Positions 44,467 through 57,430 are shown, counted from the stretch's first letter. The stretch: DNA of 64,000 nucleotides from Thuidium tamariscinum (GCA_947034885.2 OX344753.2:8990001-9054000); one strand, 5' to 3'. Numbers and translations are program-made. Notes: a model not told the origin generated them from the sequence alone.

Positions 44467-47278
44467 TCATTCCGGAGTCACATACGCCGAAGTTATCCCA
44501 CCATCAACAAGCAGGCTAGCGCCAGTCATATACGAGCTGTCACTTGATGCAAGGAAGAGGGCTGCCTTGGCCATCTCTACTGCCTCCCCAAAGCGACCCA
44601 TGGGGATATGAACGAGCCTCCTCTGTTTCTTCTCTTCGGTATCCAAAAATTTCATCAGAAGCTCCGTTCTCAAAGGTCCTGGACAAAGAGCGTTCACTCG
44701 TACTCCTTCTCTGGCATGAATTACAGCTAGTTCCCGTGTAAGTGCGAGTACTGCTCCTTTGCTAGCTGTGTAAGCAATTTGAGGGGTTGCTGCCCCCATG
44801 AATGCTACGAAGGACGCTGTATTAATCACCGAACCGCCTCCGGATCTGATTATGGCCGGAATTCCATACCTACAACGCCAAAAGAATTTAGGGATCTTGA
44901 AAGAAAGAATCCTCAATAATGGTACCCTGAACCTTGGGATTCTTGTTTTCCCATGTCATATGAGACTTGAGCTAAGAATTATCTCAACAGATCAGTAACG
45001 TAGTGCACCTAAAATCAAGTAAATTTGTCTCAATGTTTTAGGGTACACTATTTGGAACATTAACTAAGGGAAAGTAATAAATACCTGCATCCATAAATCA
45101 CGCCTTTAACATTGATAGCCAAAGTTCGGTCTATCACATCGTCAGGAGTGTTGATAACATTGTCATCTCCAGAGTCCATAATACCCGCATTGTTAAAAAT
45201 GACATGAAGCCCACCATAGACCTGTAGGAAGTTTGACATCCTTAGACAGTGCAAGCTGTAATACTTTGTCGACAACTAATCCACAATCAATTTCCTTAGT
45301 GAACATCCTTCTCAGAATATAATCAACTAAAACAATGTCTGTTCAAATTGAATTATTTAACGGTAGTTCATTTAACCTGGAGTCCACAAAGAAGCATAGG
45401 ACATAGGTAGTTGCAAGACGAGAAGCTTACACAATTAGTAACTAAGTGCACAATACGCCTAATAAGGCAAGATATACTCTATGATACGTTGAAAACCATT
45501 AGCCGTTCTCTAGAATAACTTTTTGGGTGAAAGAGATATAGTTGAGTTGAGCATCTCTCATTACCTCTTCGTTTTTTTCTATGGTTGGGTGGCGAGTTAC
45601 AATCTCACATCAATATATTTTTTCAACTTATAATTAAACTATCTCACCAACAAGAATCATATGGAATCCTGGCCTTCCAACAACACATTACAATGAAAAT
45701 TATTTACCTTCTCTGCTTTGGCAACCATGGCTGCGACGTCATCAGCAACAGAAACATCACCACCTACTGCAACTCCTTGGCCATTTAGCTCATGCATTGC
45801 ATCAACTGTTCGACAAGCAGCTGCTAAATTCCGATCAGACACAACCACAGAAGCTCCCTCCTGTGCGAACAACAATGCAGCATGCCGTCCAATTCCACTT
45901 CCGGCTCCTATATCCGTATGATTTGTAATTAGTGATTAACGTAAAAGCGTACACTTGTGTAGATTTATTTCGAAGAAACGGAACAAAGAACGAAGATGCT
46001 TTCAAGAGGGATCCAAAGGGGAGCACAGGTGCTTTCTTTGCCCTGAATTAGAAACAAATTAAGACTAAATTTATTCTAGTGAAAAATGCAATGTAAGTCA
46101 ATACATTAAAAAAAACAATTAGAAGACAATGTAGATTCTAGATGTTGTACATACACACCATTATCCAAGAAGGTCAAAAAGTAGGCCCGAGAGTAAAAAA
46201 AGAGGTAGTATATATTTTTTGTTACTGGCTTAACAAAACGGGTTTCTAAGACTCAAAAATTTGACTTCTGTAGATTCTCAACTTGTAAACTAAGTTGATG
46301 GTTGAGTAGGAAGCCAACCACTAACCCCATGGTCAATTGCTACAAATCTAATCAACAAAGCCAACTACAAACTTGAATAACTGCCTAAAAATTTCTTCGG
46401 GACACATTTGTACCTAGGAGTAGCAAGAAGCAAGAGGCAATACATTATGCCACCTTGAAAGTGATAAAAAAACTAGCTAGGTAAAAGAAGCTCATTCTCG
46501 ACAGTGAGGATCGGCTTGAAAGGAGAATAAAACTAACAATGAACTTCATGATGATTCGATGCATCATGTCAACAAAATGAACTGCTAACAAGCCTCAACG
46601 ACTTCCCCCAACACACCCCTGGATCATTGCCAAATAACGTTAAGACACCCCTATCTCATCCCCAGACAGTGCTTTGCGCTCGTCTCCTCCGCATTGACAA
46701 AAGTTCGATGCACAAATTGAAGTAAGCGGTGAAAGATAGGGCTAACACGCCGCCTCCCACCACTGCACTTCCTTCCTAGAACCCTCACAGATCGTTCTCT
46801 CCACGACGAAGGCAACCACCTCCACTTCCAAATTCACAAATCAATCACACTCTCCAAGCAATTCAAAAGCTAACAAGAGCTAACAAAATAAGCACAATCG
46901 GCGCACAAACCTGTAATAAGTGCCGTCTTCCAATAAGCTTCCCGGGACCACTGCCCCTCCTAGAACCCTCACAGACCGTTCTCTCTCCACGAAGGCAATC
47001 ACCTCCACTTCCAAATTCACAAATCAAACACACTCTTCAAGCAAATCAAAAGCTAACAAGAGTTAATAAAATAAGCACAATCGGCGTAATCACAAACCTG
47101 TAATAAGTGCCGTCTTTCCAATAAGCTTCCCGGGACCAAAGTGCTGTGGAACACGAGAGGGCGCTTCGTCATCACTACCACTACCACCAGAAGCAGAAGC
47201 AGCGGAGGAAGCGAAACTGCGTCGACTCCAATCCAGAGCACGGGCGCGGCGGCTAATGAAGCGCCCGATCATCGCCAT
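44467..47278 (-). CDS. Classical short-chain dehydrogenase/reductase with probable organelle presequence
   Basis: Four exons (plus-strand spans 47098-47278, 45708-45907, 45085-45221 and 44467-44869) join in frame to give 306 residues. The N-terminal 35 residues are rich in Arg, Ser and Ala with no acids until a later GSDDE stretch (MAMIGRFISRRARALDWSRR), which looks like a mitochondrial or plastid presequence. The Rossmann core follows: KTALITGAGSGIGRHAAL (TGxxxGIG cofactor motif, split by intron 1), GGDVSVADD, NNAG, NVKGVIYGCR, the catalytic Ser in GGSVINTAS, YTASK (Tyr and Lys), and a C-terminal VNALCPGPLRTELL and LLVDGGITSAY. The length fits the classical SDR family (about 250 residues plus the presequence). 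Substrate and cofactor cannot be read securely; plant SDRs of this type include xanthoxin dehydrogenase-like enzymes. All catalytic residues are present. Confidence 0.9.
46770..47140 (-). repeat. Tandem duplication (about 185 bp) across exon 1/intron 1 of the SDR gene
   Basis: The segment including the exon 1 end (AATAAGTGCCGTCTTTCCAA) and about 140 bases of intron is repeated, with the intron copy near 46912-46950 reading AATAAGTGCCGTCTTCCAAT (one base less). The flanking CCTCCACTTCCAAATTCACA occurs in both copies. The second copy includes a decoy splice donor. Confidence 0.85.
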
Positions 47279-50200
47279 AGCTGGGGAAACAGAGCGCTCT
47301 ACCCTTTTATTTACTATAACTGGAAAGTTTTGGGAGCGAAATCGGAATGCAATAAGAAATTGGCGGCGGCTTCGTTGTCGGCGGATTGAGGTGCGATCTG
47401 ATGGAGCGCGTTCTAACTTAGATGCGGATGCGAAGGGTGGAAAACGAGAAGGTTGTGCGCCGGAGGCTCTTTGCTGAACACTGCTATTGGAGAGCGCCTG
47501 GATGATTTTCCCCCCTGGATGATTTTCCCCCCTGGATGATATCCGTTTGTGGATGATGATGGTTTCAGTTGTTGGTCTTGGATGGTTTCTGTCCTTAAAA
47601 TTTAAGGTATTTTGGACAAAGGCTGACCTATTGTGGAAAACATTTGGATGCTCTATTTATTGAAAAAAGATTCTTCGTTTGTACCTTACCATCCAATCAT
47701 CTTTCTTCCTTTATTGCTCAATAGGAAAAAGTGCCAAAGCTAATCATAGTAAGTGAGTTTGTGAAACTGGAATGGGTCTTAATGAAAAATTTGCATTTAT
47801 ATTGAATAATATATTCATTTTTGAGAATTTCTTTTTTTGCATTGTTCTTCATCCTTATATTTGCACACATTGAGCTAGATATCACAAGTGTCGTGTAAAT
47901 AAAGATCGTAGCACACAACAGATCGAGTGCCATAACTAATACCAAATACGCAATCAAAAACTAAACAAGAATGCATAACAAATACACCTTCAAATTGAAT
48001 TTCCCACATCTTACATGTTGAAATGCTTAAATTATCCATTACAAATACTTCTACCTTATCTAGTGATCTTTGGATTATCTTTAGATTATATAAAGAGAAA
48101 AGGTAAAAAGAGACAATAAAATCATTTAAAAATATCTTAAATAGTAACATTTGAAATAAGTTGGTTTAGAATACCTATGATTTCTTGTGATAGATATAGT
48201 GTAGTTTGCCTTGTGGTGTTGCTACTATTACAACATTTATCTTCTTCTTTTTTTCATTATTTTGATTTGTCTTTGGTTTGCATGAGATTAGACAAAAATA
48301 ATCTTGAGGCATTACATCCTTAGTACTTTGGAACAATGGGGGATCTTCCTCGATGTACACTTTCACATTGAGGGGTCACCAACAATGCTAGCTACTATCT
48401 TGGAGTCCTAGTGGTTGTAGGTGGCACAAAGTTTTGTGAGTGGATTGGAATGGCATGAAGCCCTTTGCTATGGTAGTGAATTTATTTGAAATGCCTTGAT
48501 GTGTTTTAAAGTACTTCCTTTTACTTACAACTAATTATCTCTAAATATATCCCAAATCTTCTTTTCCTACCTAAATTTACGTTATGTTGCTTACAATTAA
48601 CAATGTCAACTTTGAGCTTTTGTAACTTCAAAATTCTATTTTCAAATGGTCTAAATTTTTTTGTACTACTTTAATATCTTGTGGAAAGATTAGATGAAAA
48701 TTCTGAAATTATTATAAACTATTGTCCATATGTAATAACTAAATTATTACAATTAACTTGTAAATTATTGTTCTTACTTCATGTCTTCTCTATTAATTGT
48801 TATAATCTCTATAACTAATTATAAACAAGGCCAAAATTCCTAAATTTTTATAGAATACTAATGAAGAGGTAAGTCATGTCTTCACTAAATTTCATAAATA
48901 TATAATGAAAAAACTCTAAGATATATCCCTTCAAATACCATTTCTTAGATTCAATAGATATTAGATATCCTTCACTTCAATGCTTTGTAACCATTGATTC
49001 ATAAACAATAAATGCTTCCAAATTTCTTGTACTAGTAATGTATATTGGTCAAAACAAACCCTCCAAATCCCAATTCAAATGGAAGTACCAATAATACACA
49101 ATAGCCACAATATTCAATATCAAAATAATTGAAGTCACCTATAATAGTTCGGAGAAAATGCAATCTTCATCTTCACTACTCAACAAACTTTGTTCACACC
49201 CTCTTTAGGTCTAAGAAGCTCAATGAAAAACAAAAAGGCTCATAAAATACTCTTAAGCAAATCCTAACCCTTGGCAACTTATTTAAACCTAACTTCTCTC
49301 TAATCCTAACTACCAACTCATTCATCCAACTAACTATCAGTTCACATCTATAGTAACCAACTAGAATATAAATAACACTAATACCATCCAAAACAAAACT
49401 TGATACTACACTTAAACTCAAACAAAGATAAATATCAATTTTAATCATAATTGGCCAATATTACAAGAATGGGGATCTCAATAGCTACCACAAGAAAAAA
49501 AATATGGCACAACACCAAAATTAATAGAGTTGATAGACCACATTGCCTCAAATGATTGTTGTACCTATATTCAATCATTTTTATTATGTCCCATACAAAA
49601 ATTCGTAAATTATAGCTTGTTACAAATCCCTTTTGTTTGGCCATGTACCATGTCAATGTTTCATTAGTTTGATCCACTATCATATTAGACTTACAATGTG
49701 ACGAAAAGAGGCAGTCAGTGTGATGTGCTTAATTTTCCTACCCCCCCCTCATCAGAAAAAATAGTAGCCGTTGGATTTGAATTAAAAAAATCCCAACCCC
49801 CTTCCAAGAAAAATCAACAACCGTCGGATATTGATATAGATACCACATACAAATACGGATACTGTATACGGATATTGATCACAAATACTAGTATTGAATA
49901 CATATATGATGAATACAAATACAATATACGGGTATACGAATATTGTAACCTGTATCCTCTATCCCATATCCTTTGTCTCCAACCCCACCCTCTGAGAATT
50001 ACAAGAGGGGGTGGGGGAGGAGGGATTTACAAATTAAAAAATATTTAGTATTTAATATTTAATATTTATATCAAATTGGGAGGGGAGGGGGCTTTAAAAT
50101 TTTAATATTTAAAATTTAATGTTTAAATCATTAAATCAGATTGGGAGGGGCTGAGGGGGAGGTGCTAGTTTATTTTTTTTAATTTTTAATTTTTAAATTT

Positions 50201-50441
50201 TTTGAGCTCATTGTGACACAGTTTGTTACGATGACAATGAGCTCAAAAGAGGCAGTCACTGCCTTACATAATACAAAAGAAAATAATAGGATTGAAAAAA
50301 ATAAATTAACCATCATTCTTTTGATGCCTAAACTATGTAAGTTCTTTAAAATGTGGTGGTTTTGCATGCAAAAGAATGGATTTGATCCTTTAATGTCACT
50401 TTAGGTTGTGGTTGAACAACCCCAATTTGGACAATGGTGCT
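47279..50441. other. SDR promoter side and AT-rich gene-free stretch
   Basis: The first 250 bases upstream of the SDR start (47279-47530) are GC-richer and end in a CTGGATGATTTTCCCCCC triplet repeat (47497-47540), likely promoter and leader. From 47550 to 50440 the sequence is AT-rich with no coding signal. A run of ATACGGATA-type low complexity lies near 49830-49960, and GGGAGGGG runs lie near 50010 and 50090-50165. Confidence 0.45.
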
Positions 50442-50658
50442 AGTATGTGAGCATGAAAGTGTGAGCATATGAGCCTTAAATATACAATATAAGTAGATAT
50501 CATGCAACCATTGAAGGTGCTTATGTTATAAACAACTATACTATAGGTATTTATAGTATATATGCACTATTATCATAGAAGGTTAGTATAATATAGACAC
50601 TTATATCATGGGGGTATAGTCTTCTAAGCTCTTAGGCTCACACTTCTAAGCTCACATA
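50442..50658. mobile_element. Small MITE with ATGTGAGCATG termini, copy 2
   Basis: The termini GTATGTGAGCATGAAAGTG and CACACTTCTAAGCTCACATA are inverted. The interior shares TATACTATAGGTATTTATAG-like blocks with the copy at about 6695-6897. Confidence 0.68.
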
Positions 50659-50985
50659 ATAGCAACCCTCCTATTTTACCTCAACAAATTCATCTTCATC
50701 AAATTAATAATGTGCTTTTGTTCTTGGTTATATTGAATCAACGATAATGTTTTAAACTATTTTAAAAGTTGAAAAGATCCGAAAGTTAGGTAAAAAACAA
50801 ATTATATAAAATGAATGTAAATAATGTTAGGTCGCATATTATTAAAAAAAATCACTATATACAAATTTATGAAGAATTCAATCACCTATGCAAAGATTAT
50901 AAAAATTCATATAAGATGATCTCTTCAATTAAAATTAGAATTAATTTGAAATGTTTTACATTTAATAAAAACAAATCTTTTTTTA

Positions 50986-51937
50986 TTAACCCCTAAACGC
51001 CCAAACTGCGTTTTTTGAAAACATAGCAATTTTGGGCAGCTCACTACGAATAGAATTTTTATTTTTTTTCTTTGAAATTTTCACACAACGTGTGTCCAAA
51101 GAGTAGCTTTAAGGCCCAACAATTTTCATAACTTTTGACAACATGAATAAAAAGTTATTGCATGATATGTGATTTCTTTTGCTCGGCGGGCAGCCCGGGC
51201 AGCTGAAAAAACTTCTTCAAAAATCACTTTTTTTAAAATTTGAAATTTGAAATTTGTTCTTTAGATTTTTATCTACTTGGAAAGCTTTTAATTATTCCAT
51301 TTTGATTTGTGAAATGAAAGTTATGGGAGTTTTAGTTTGAAGGTAGTTTGTGGGAAGTTATGGAATCTCTACTCCAAAATAAACTTTGAAGTCCATTATT
51401 TTACTCAATTATTAATATTTTTGAAAAAAAATAAACAAATTAGGTGAAGATTGTCTATTAAAACATTACAACCATTGGGATTGGAAATTTTCAATTTCAA
51501 AAATTAATTATTACTATTTTAATATTTTGATTCATTTTCTACCTCTTTCTACTTACTAATTTTTTTCTACATGTTGTACAACTCCAAATGATTTGAAATT
51601 TTTAAGGCATGTAGCTAACTTGACTAAAAGAATGAATCGAAAGAGTAACAACCATTTTGGACTTTTTTTCATACAAAAGTGAGCTACTGAAGTGCAGCTG
51701 CCCGGATTTTCGCAGGGACAAAAAAAGCATTTTTGACAATTCAAACACTATTATCTTGCAATCTATACGGTGGAAATTTCTGAAATTTTTTCCACATATT
51801 CTCAAACTAGTTTACTATAAGATCCTACGGTTACATTTGTCTTAAGATGTTTTAAAAAAAAGATTTTGGTGTTGTACTAGAAGTGGCAGTTTTGGAGTGT
51901 TTTTGGCAAAACATAGTCAAAGACATTTAGGGGTTAA
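50986..51937 (-). mobile_element. TTAA-flanked MITE-like element, full-length copy B (952 bp)
   Basis: The ends TTAACCCCTAAACGCCC and AGACATTTAGGGGTTAA are inverted. This is the reverse orientation of 9109-10054: GGCAGCTCACTACGAATAGA, TAGCTTTAAGGCCCAACAAT and GGGCAGCCCGGGCAGCTGAA are the complements of the matching blocks there. It encodes no protein. Confidence 0.8.
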
Positions 51938-52228
51938 TGAATAGATTGTTCTATGATACATGTATTAAAATTCATTTAATTAGTTTTTTAATGCTATTAT
52001 TGTCTTCAAAGAATATTCATTTCATATTTATAATTATATTTTTGGATTCTTTGTTAAAATGGCTAGAAGAATTTTCTACATTAAAATAAATTTTATCCCA
52101 TAAGATTGGATTGAAATACATTATAAGTGATGATAATCAAGACTATATAATATAGAAGTTGTGTACCCAAGTAGGAAATGGGACCCAAGACACTACTAAA
52201 ACATATAAAAATAATGCTTAATATTGTT

Positions 52229-52405
52229 AATTAATCCCTAAAGCCCTTTTATTTTTGGCAACATTAGTTTTTGGAGGCACTTTTATCAAGATTTTTTTTC
52301 AATATTAGCAATTGAGAATCATGGAATGAAGAATACACCTATGGACTCATAAATAGGATCATCTTTGACATGGTACCTTGGTGATAGGTCTCATCCTTTA
52401 GGATT
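52229..52405. mobile_element. Short TTAA-flanked MITE-like remnant
   Basis: The left end TTAATCCCTAAAGCCC and the right end TCATCCTTTAGGATTAAG have the family GGYYTTTAGGG core but are degraded. The borders are approximate. Confidence 0.4.
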
Positions 52406-52850
52406 AAGTTAGTTGCATGTTGAAATTAATTTGTCTGCAAGATTCCATTACTAGACTATTGATCAATTACTTGATTTTTGGGGGTCATCTTTTGTTTAGG
52501 CATCATCCTCAAAAATACATATGGATTTGTAACTTAGGGAAACATCACAAAGAAAACAAGGCAAGAGTGATTGGTTATTGTGTGATTGATTAAGGATGTG
52601 ACCGATAAGGTTAGAGTGAATTGGCCCCCTTGCTCAGCCACACCGAGTCATTCTAGGGGTACAAGTAAAAATAAAAGCCCCCTATTTTGTACCCAAATAA
52701 TCTATCTTATGCATCTCATATGACTAATTTGGGGCGTCTGATTGCAAATAGGAATTCAAAGTTTGCAAATTTTATCACGTGTGAAAATTAAAAAATTTCA
52801 GTGTTTTCCCGAGTGGCCAAGCAATGGGGTCAGTTCACCCTGAGCACTGA

Positions 52851-53407
52851 TTCAACCCTTTAGGGCCTAGCAAACCAATTTTGGTTCTTTTAAATTGAAT
52901 TTTGGGAATTGGAACACTCTCTTGGCCTTAGTTCCTCTTGGGGTACGAACAAGATATGAGGGCACGGGTATTCCGCTTCCAATGAGCCATTGGCCATCAA
53001 ATTTGGAGCAATGATGATTTGTCTATTGCAATTTGAAGTTGGAAATTTTAGAGTTCAAAATGCACTGTGGAACATGTTTCTCTATTGAATTTATTTGTGT
53101 ATAACTAAAGAGAGCATGTCAACTTCACCATAGTGTTCAATATAATGAACTCTATTTTCAATAAAAATTTCATGGAAAATTGAGCTTTTTTGTAATTATT
53201 ATGATTTTTCAAAGGCATAAACTTTAAAAAATCATATAAATTTCATTTTTTTCCAAAAATAAATTAAAAATCACATTAGATAGAATATATGAATTCTTAT
53301 TTGTAGAAAAATAATAATTTAAATTAAATTATAAAATTTTAATATGAAAATTTGATTCTAGAAGAATTCAAGAGGTTGCTTGGGGCTCCTTAGGCCCTAA
53401 AGGGTTA
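52851..53407. mobile_element. TTAA-type element with ACCCTTTAGGGCCTA termini (557 bp)
   Basis: The left end TTCAACCCTTTAGGGCCTAG pairs with the right end TTAGGCCCTAAAGGGTTAAG. The terminal 15-mer ACCCTTTAGGGCCTA differs from the GGGGTTAA family by its CCCTTTAGGG core, so it may be a distinct subfamily. It encodes no protein. Confidence 0.65.
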
Positions 53408-55599
53408 AGACCTAAGTGTAGCAGTTTTCACAAAAATCTACGTTCCCAAACCTTTTTGCTTTCTAGCTTAGTGACAACTTGAATGTGTTGTCCAAAGTCT
53501 GAGAGATTAATCCTTAAAAGATGGACCTACAACTACTGATTTCAAGCCTTGTTGTTCATCACTCAGTTTGTTGCCATTTTGGAAATACTTATATGTATGA
53601 AAAAATTTATTTTTATTTTTCAGAGACGAAATCATATGTCACCTTTACTTCTCCAAAAATTTAGATTTTTCTGAGGATAATTGATTTTTACAAGAATTTT
53701 TGAAGAGAAAGTGAAGAAAAATCACATCAAATAGAAAACTATTTAAAAAAATCTGAAAATTTCACTATGAGTGAACATTATAGTGACAAATATTATGGTG
53801 TAAATTCAATGTCTATGTCATTCTATAATTAGAATTCAATGGACATTGAAAATACAACCAAAGTTCAAAGTGCAATAAAATATTCAATATTACAAATTTT
53901 CCAAAATTTCAATTGGATTAGAAATTAGAGTAGATGAACTTCATTTCAGTAGTTGGCTTCAAACTCAAAAAATATCTTTTTGTATAGAAATTTCAGATTT
54001 TATTAGAGCAAGGAGTAGTAACTACTCAAAATACAATAAAATAGCAAATTTTGTCATCCATTTTTTTACTTACTTCTCAACTAAATGAAAACAAACACTA
54101 AATAGACTAAAAATTCAATTAGATACTAATGATAACTCAATTTGAAAGGTCAAAAAACAAAAAAAGGATGAAAAAATTGCTTCTCATTTCATTTGAGGAC
54201 CTTGGATTGTCATCCAAATGCCATCGAACGGCGTTGGTAGCAGTCCAAGGTTAAAATCCAACAACTCAGGATTGTGAAAAAGAATAGAATTAAGCTTAAC
54301 CTTAGAAAGATTTGACCTTATGTCCAAGGTAGTCATTGAAATGGTCCCATTATTGGACCAATAGGTGTATTTTTGTTTCTATAGTAATCAATGAAGGCAT
54401 ATATCGTACCCTTTTTTTCCTCAATATCTTTCAAAGCGCTAATTTCAGAAGGCTACATTCCCCCATGACCAAGATAGTAATCAAAATGTTCCAATTACTG
54501 AACCAATAGATATATTCTTTGTTTCTACAATTAACAAAAAAGTTATTCATTGGACCTTTAGGTTTGTAGCACCTTTATATAGTCAACCTTGGAAGGATGA
54601 CCTAGTTTCTATAGAAATCATTTTTTGGTATCATCTTAATCATTTGCTTTAAGAAAAACAAGAATACTTATTGGAGGTCAAACTATAGTGCGAGACCTCT
54701 TTTCACCACTTAAAATTCCAGTGATAAACATCTGCACTTCCAATATCAAGATTTCCATGTCCTATTTGACAATAAATTCATAGAAATGTATCAATTGCTT
54801 TGTCAATGAGAACATGTTGATTTGGCTATTTATTTGACAAAATTTTGTCAACCTTTTGTCACTTTTGAAAGAATTTGTCAACTTCTATTCCTTTATACCT
54901 TCCTTTGTTAGAGGGCCCATTGCTATGACACCTAATTAACAATAACCAAAGTGCCCTCTTTTTTTAAAAAGATAGAATGAAAAAATTGAATTTGTTTTGA
55001 ATTTGAATTTTCAAATATTGAATATAAAAGATAAAAAGAACATAGAATTTATCCTCCACTTTACTTAGCTCCATGAACCATTTATTTTCTATGGTTAGAA
55101 TGGAGAAGGAAAGCTCTTTCTATACACACAAAGGGTAGTAGGAGGTAGAACAAACCATGTGGTATATGTAATTTAGAAGTAAGAGCTTAACCGCTCATAG
55201 TTAAGTTTGAAATAGACATTTTGTCAAAACTAGAATTTCATACCTCATTTAGGCATAGTAGAATATCCTTCTCCAAAAAAACTTTGGACTTTGAAATGGT
55301 GATAAATCAAATCAAATCAAATCAAATTTCATTTTCAAAAACCCATTTGATATTTCAAGTCTCCAATCAAAAGTTATGGACAAATTTCAGAAAAGGAATG
55401 TTGTGCTTCATTAGTTTACCTTCTACTCTAGTCCTATCTAATTTTGGGTCAGTAATTGCAAATACGAATTCAAAACTTGCAAATCTTCTCATGGCGTGAA
55501 AGAAGAAGAATTCCCAGGGGCTTCTCGAGGAGATATGTTCACCCCGGGCCTATGTTTGGATATCCTGAATTGAAGCAAATGTTTAATTTCTTTCTCTTG
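53408..55599. other. AT-rich gene-free stretch
   Basis: I see no gene. An imperfect duplication of about 150 bases (near 54320-54410 and 54465-54545) shares CCAAGRTAGTMATYRAAATG and ACCAATAGRTRTATT. Inverted CCTTGGATTG/CAGTCCAAGG arms lie near 54202-54252. These are likely MITE remnants. Confidence 0.4.
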
Positions 55600-56188
55600 C
55601 ATTGAAAATGGCAGTTTTGAGTGGTTTTCGACCAAGAAGGAATGTGGCGAATTCTGCCACAAATATTTGCCGCGGATCGGACGCTCCTTCAGATGCTTTA
55701 GCGGACGCTGAGGTTTCGTCGCCTATAAATGGAGACTTTCGTTTTGGCACAGATGCAAATGCCGCCGAGCCCAACGTGGGGCGGCCTGGTGCCTGGTGGG
55801 CCGAGTAACGTTTTCCGGCGCATCCTATTAACAGCCCTGCTGCCTCCAAGGCTTTGCAAGTTTGCATTGATTTTTCAGATCTCACTTCTCCTGTGCAGTG
55901 GGCACAATACCCCATCATCAACATCTGTGCTTGTCGTATTAAGACTTAGAAGTATTGTGCTGGATTGTGGATGGTTCCTGGAGATCCGAGGATAGCTAGT
56001 AGTTTGTGTGGGTTTGGATTCTCAGTACCGTGGTGGTGGTCAGGAGTTTGAAGCCGACGGAAGAGATTGTTGCGAGATTCGTGCACCTCCCTGTTGCGAA
56101 GTCGAGGAATGAATGGCGGTTGAGCTTTGACGTGTGAAGTCGGTTTATTGTTGGCATTGCCTGTGTTGCAGAAGACGCTAGCTTCGTC
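55600..56188 (+). promoter_or_regulatory. GC-richer region upstream of the small membrane protein gene
   Basis: Composition is clearly GC-richer than its left neighbour. Short overlapping frames on both strands show no recognisable domain. It is best read as promoter and 5' UTR for the frame at 56189, though a small unidentified gene is possible. Confidence 0.4.
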
Positions 56189-56491
56189 ATGGCGAAATTC
56201 GACACGAGGGCCTTGATCATCATCATTCCGTTCGGAGTTGCCTTTCTTCTTGCGTTACTGGTCATCTTGAAACACAAGATTTACTTGTGGACCTTGAGGA
56301 ATGACGATACTGAGTCTGATACAGGAGCTAAGGTGGCCACGAGCAATCCTAAGAATGTCACCAATGGTGCCCGTCAATATCCTGCACCTACAGATCCGGA
56401 GCTTGGGAACAGAGGCGCTGAGTGGGAGTCGGATTCTGGTTTGATTGTGCCGTCGCCGAAAGGTGTCAGCCGAAAATCTTTCTGTGCATGA
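56189..56491 (+). CDS. Small single-pass membrane protein, unknown function
   Basis: The 100-residue frame starts MAKFDTRA. It has one strong hydrophobic segment (IIIIPFGVAFLLALLVIL, about residues 10-27), then a basic cap (KHK) and a polar, acidic tail (RNDDTESD). It resembles a type III or tail-signal-anchored plant membrane microprotein. No domain is recognised. It is convergent with another small single-pass frame at 57870-58166, with a 37-bp perfect inverted repeat between their 3' ends. Confidence 0.55.
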   Translation: MAKFDTRALIIIIPFGVAFLLALLVILKHKIYLWTLRNDDTESDTGAKVATSNPKNVTNGARQYPAPTDPELGNRGAEWESDSGLIVPSPKGVSRKSFCA

Positions 56492-56772
56492 TCTCGAAGC
56501 TCCTCCTAAACCACGACTGGGTTCGGCTATTGAGGTGGAGACCGCGACTTCCCTTCGTCATGTTTTGCTTGACCTGGGCTGCCTTCTCCTTCTTAGATCG
56601 TTTGCGATTTCCTGATGCCTTGCGCACCGATTGAGATTTAGCGGCGGCTGACCTGAGAAGATGTGGATTCTGCGCACCCAGAAAGGTTATGCTTCGCACT
56701 TCATCTCTAGAGGTTTTTGAACTTGCGTTATTTTATGATCAATAAGAGGAATTTTGGAAATTTACTTGATGG

Positions 56773-56809
56773 ACGTTTGAAGAATGTGTCGTCATCCCTG
56801 TTCGCATGC
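56773..56809 (+). repeat. 37-bp perfect inverted repeat, left arm
   Basis: The arm starting ACGTTTGAAGAATGTGTC is the exact reverse complement of 57394-57430. The arms are separated by 584 bases. Confidence 0.95.
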
Positions 56810-56867
56810 GAGGGCGCTGAAGATCAACTTAGATCTCGGGCTACCTAGCTTAGATGATCGTAGAATG

Positions 56868-57134
56868 TTAAGCGCGCCATTCGGGATTCTCGGGCCGAGG
56901 TTCCCGGCGGTATCGTAGAGGACTAGTATTAGAATCCATGTTTTCCTGTTGAAGATGGCCATGTAAACTATTCAATTTTCTTGAAATGAACTCATCCCGA
57001 TCTGAACAATGTCTTTGCAATGCTTGCTGAAATAGCGCATAATCCTGCAACAATGTGCATTGACGATGCCAGGACATTAGTTCTGGTGTGATACTAACTT
57101 GGTCGCAATACCATTCCGATCTCTGTTCTTCCAT
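56868..57134 (-). CDS. Possible 88-residue frame, unknown, inside the inverted-repeat loop
   Basis: An ATG-started frame with balanced composition (MEEQRSEWYCDQVS, then LQDYALFQQALQRHCSDRDE). It lies wholly inside the loop of the inverted repeat. It has no membrane segment, no known domain, and no conserved motif I can name. It could be chance. Confidence 0.25.
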   Translation of the reverse strand: MEEQRSEWYCDQVSITPELMSWHRQCTLLQDYALFQQALQRHCSDRDEFISRKLNSLHGHLQQENMDSNTSPLRYRREPRPENPEWRA

Positions 57135-57393
57135 TGATTTCTATTGCAACAGTTTGTATGCGCAGCACCTACTCGTATGCAATGCAATGTAACGGTCGCC
57201 CAGGCAAAGAGTGTCAAACAGGAAAATGTCACGATCGAGCAACGGCAATCAAACTACCTCTAATTCTTCGCAGTGTTAACATTACTCTCAAGGAACGCTC
57301 GAGAGACTCATACAAGGCAGAACTAGCAGAGCAGTGAAGGGGTAAGAAGTACTATTTGCAAATGAGGGGAAACTATGCACAAGCCACAGACCA

Positions 57394-57430
57394 GCATGCG
57401 AACAGGGATGACGACACATTCTTCAAACGT
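57394..57430 (-). repeat. 37-bp perfect inverted repeat, right arm
   Basis: GCATGCGAACAGGGATGACG and the bases that follow match the left arm on the opposite strand over all 37 bases. Confidence 0.95.
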
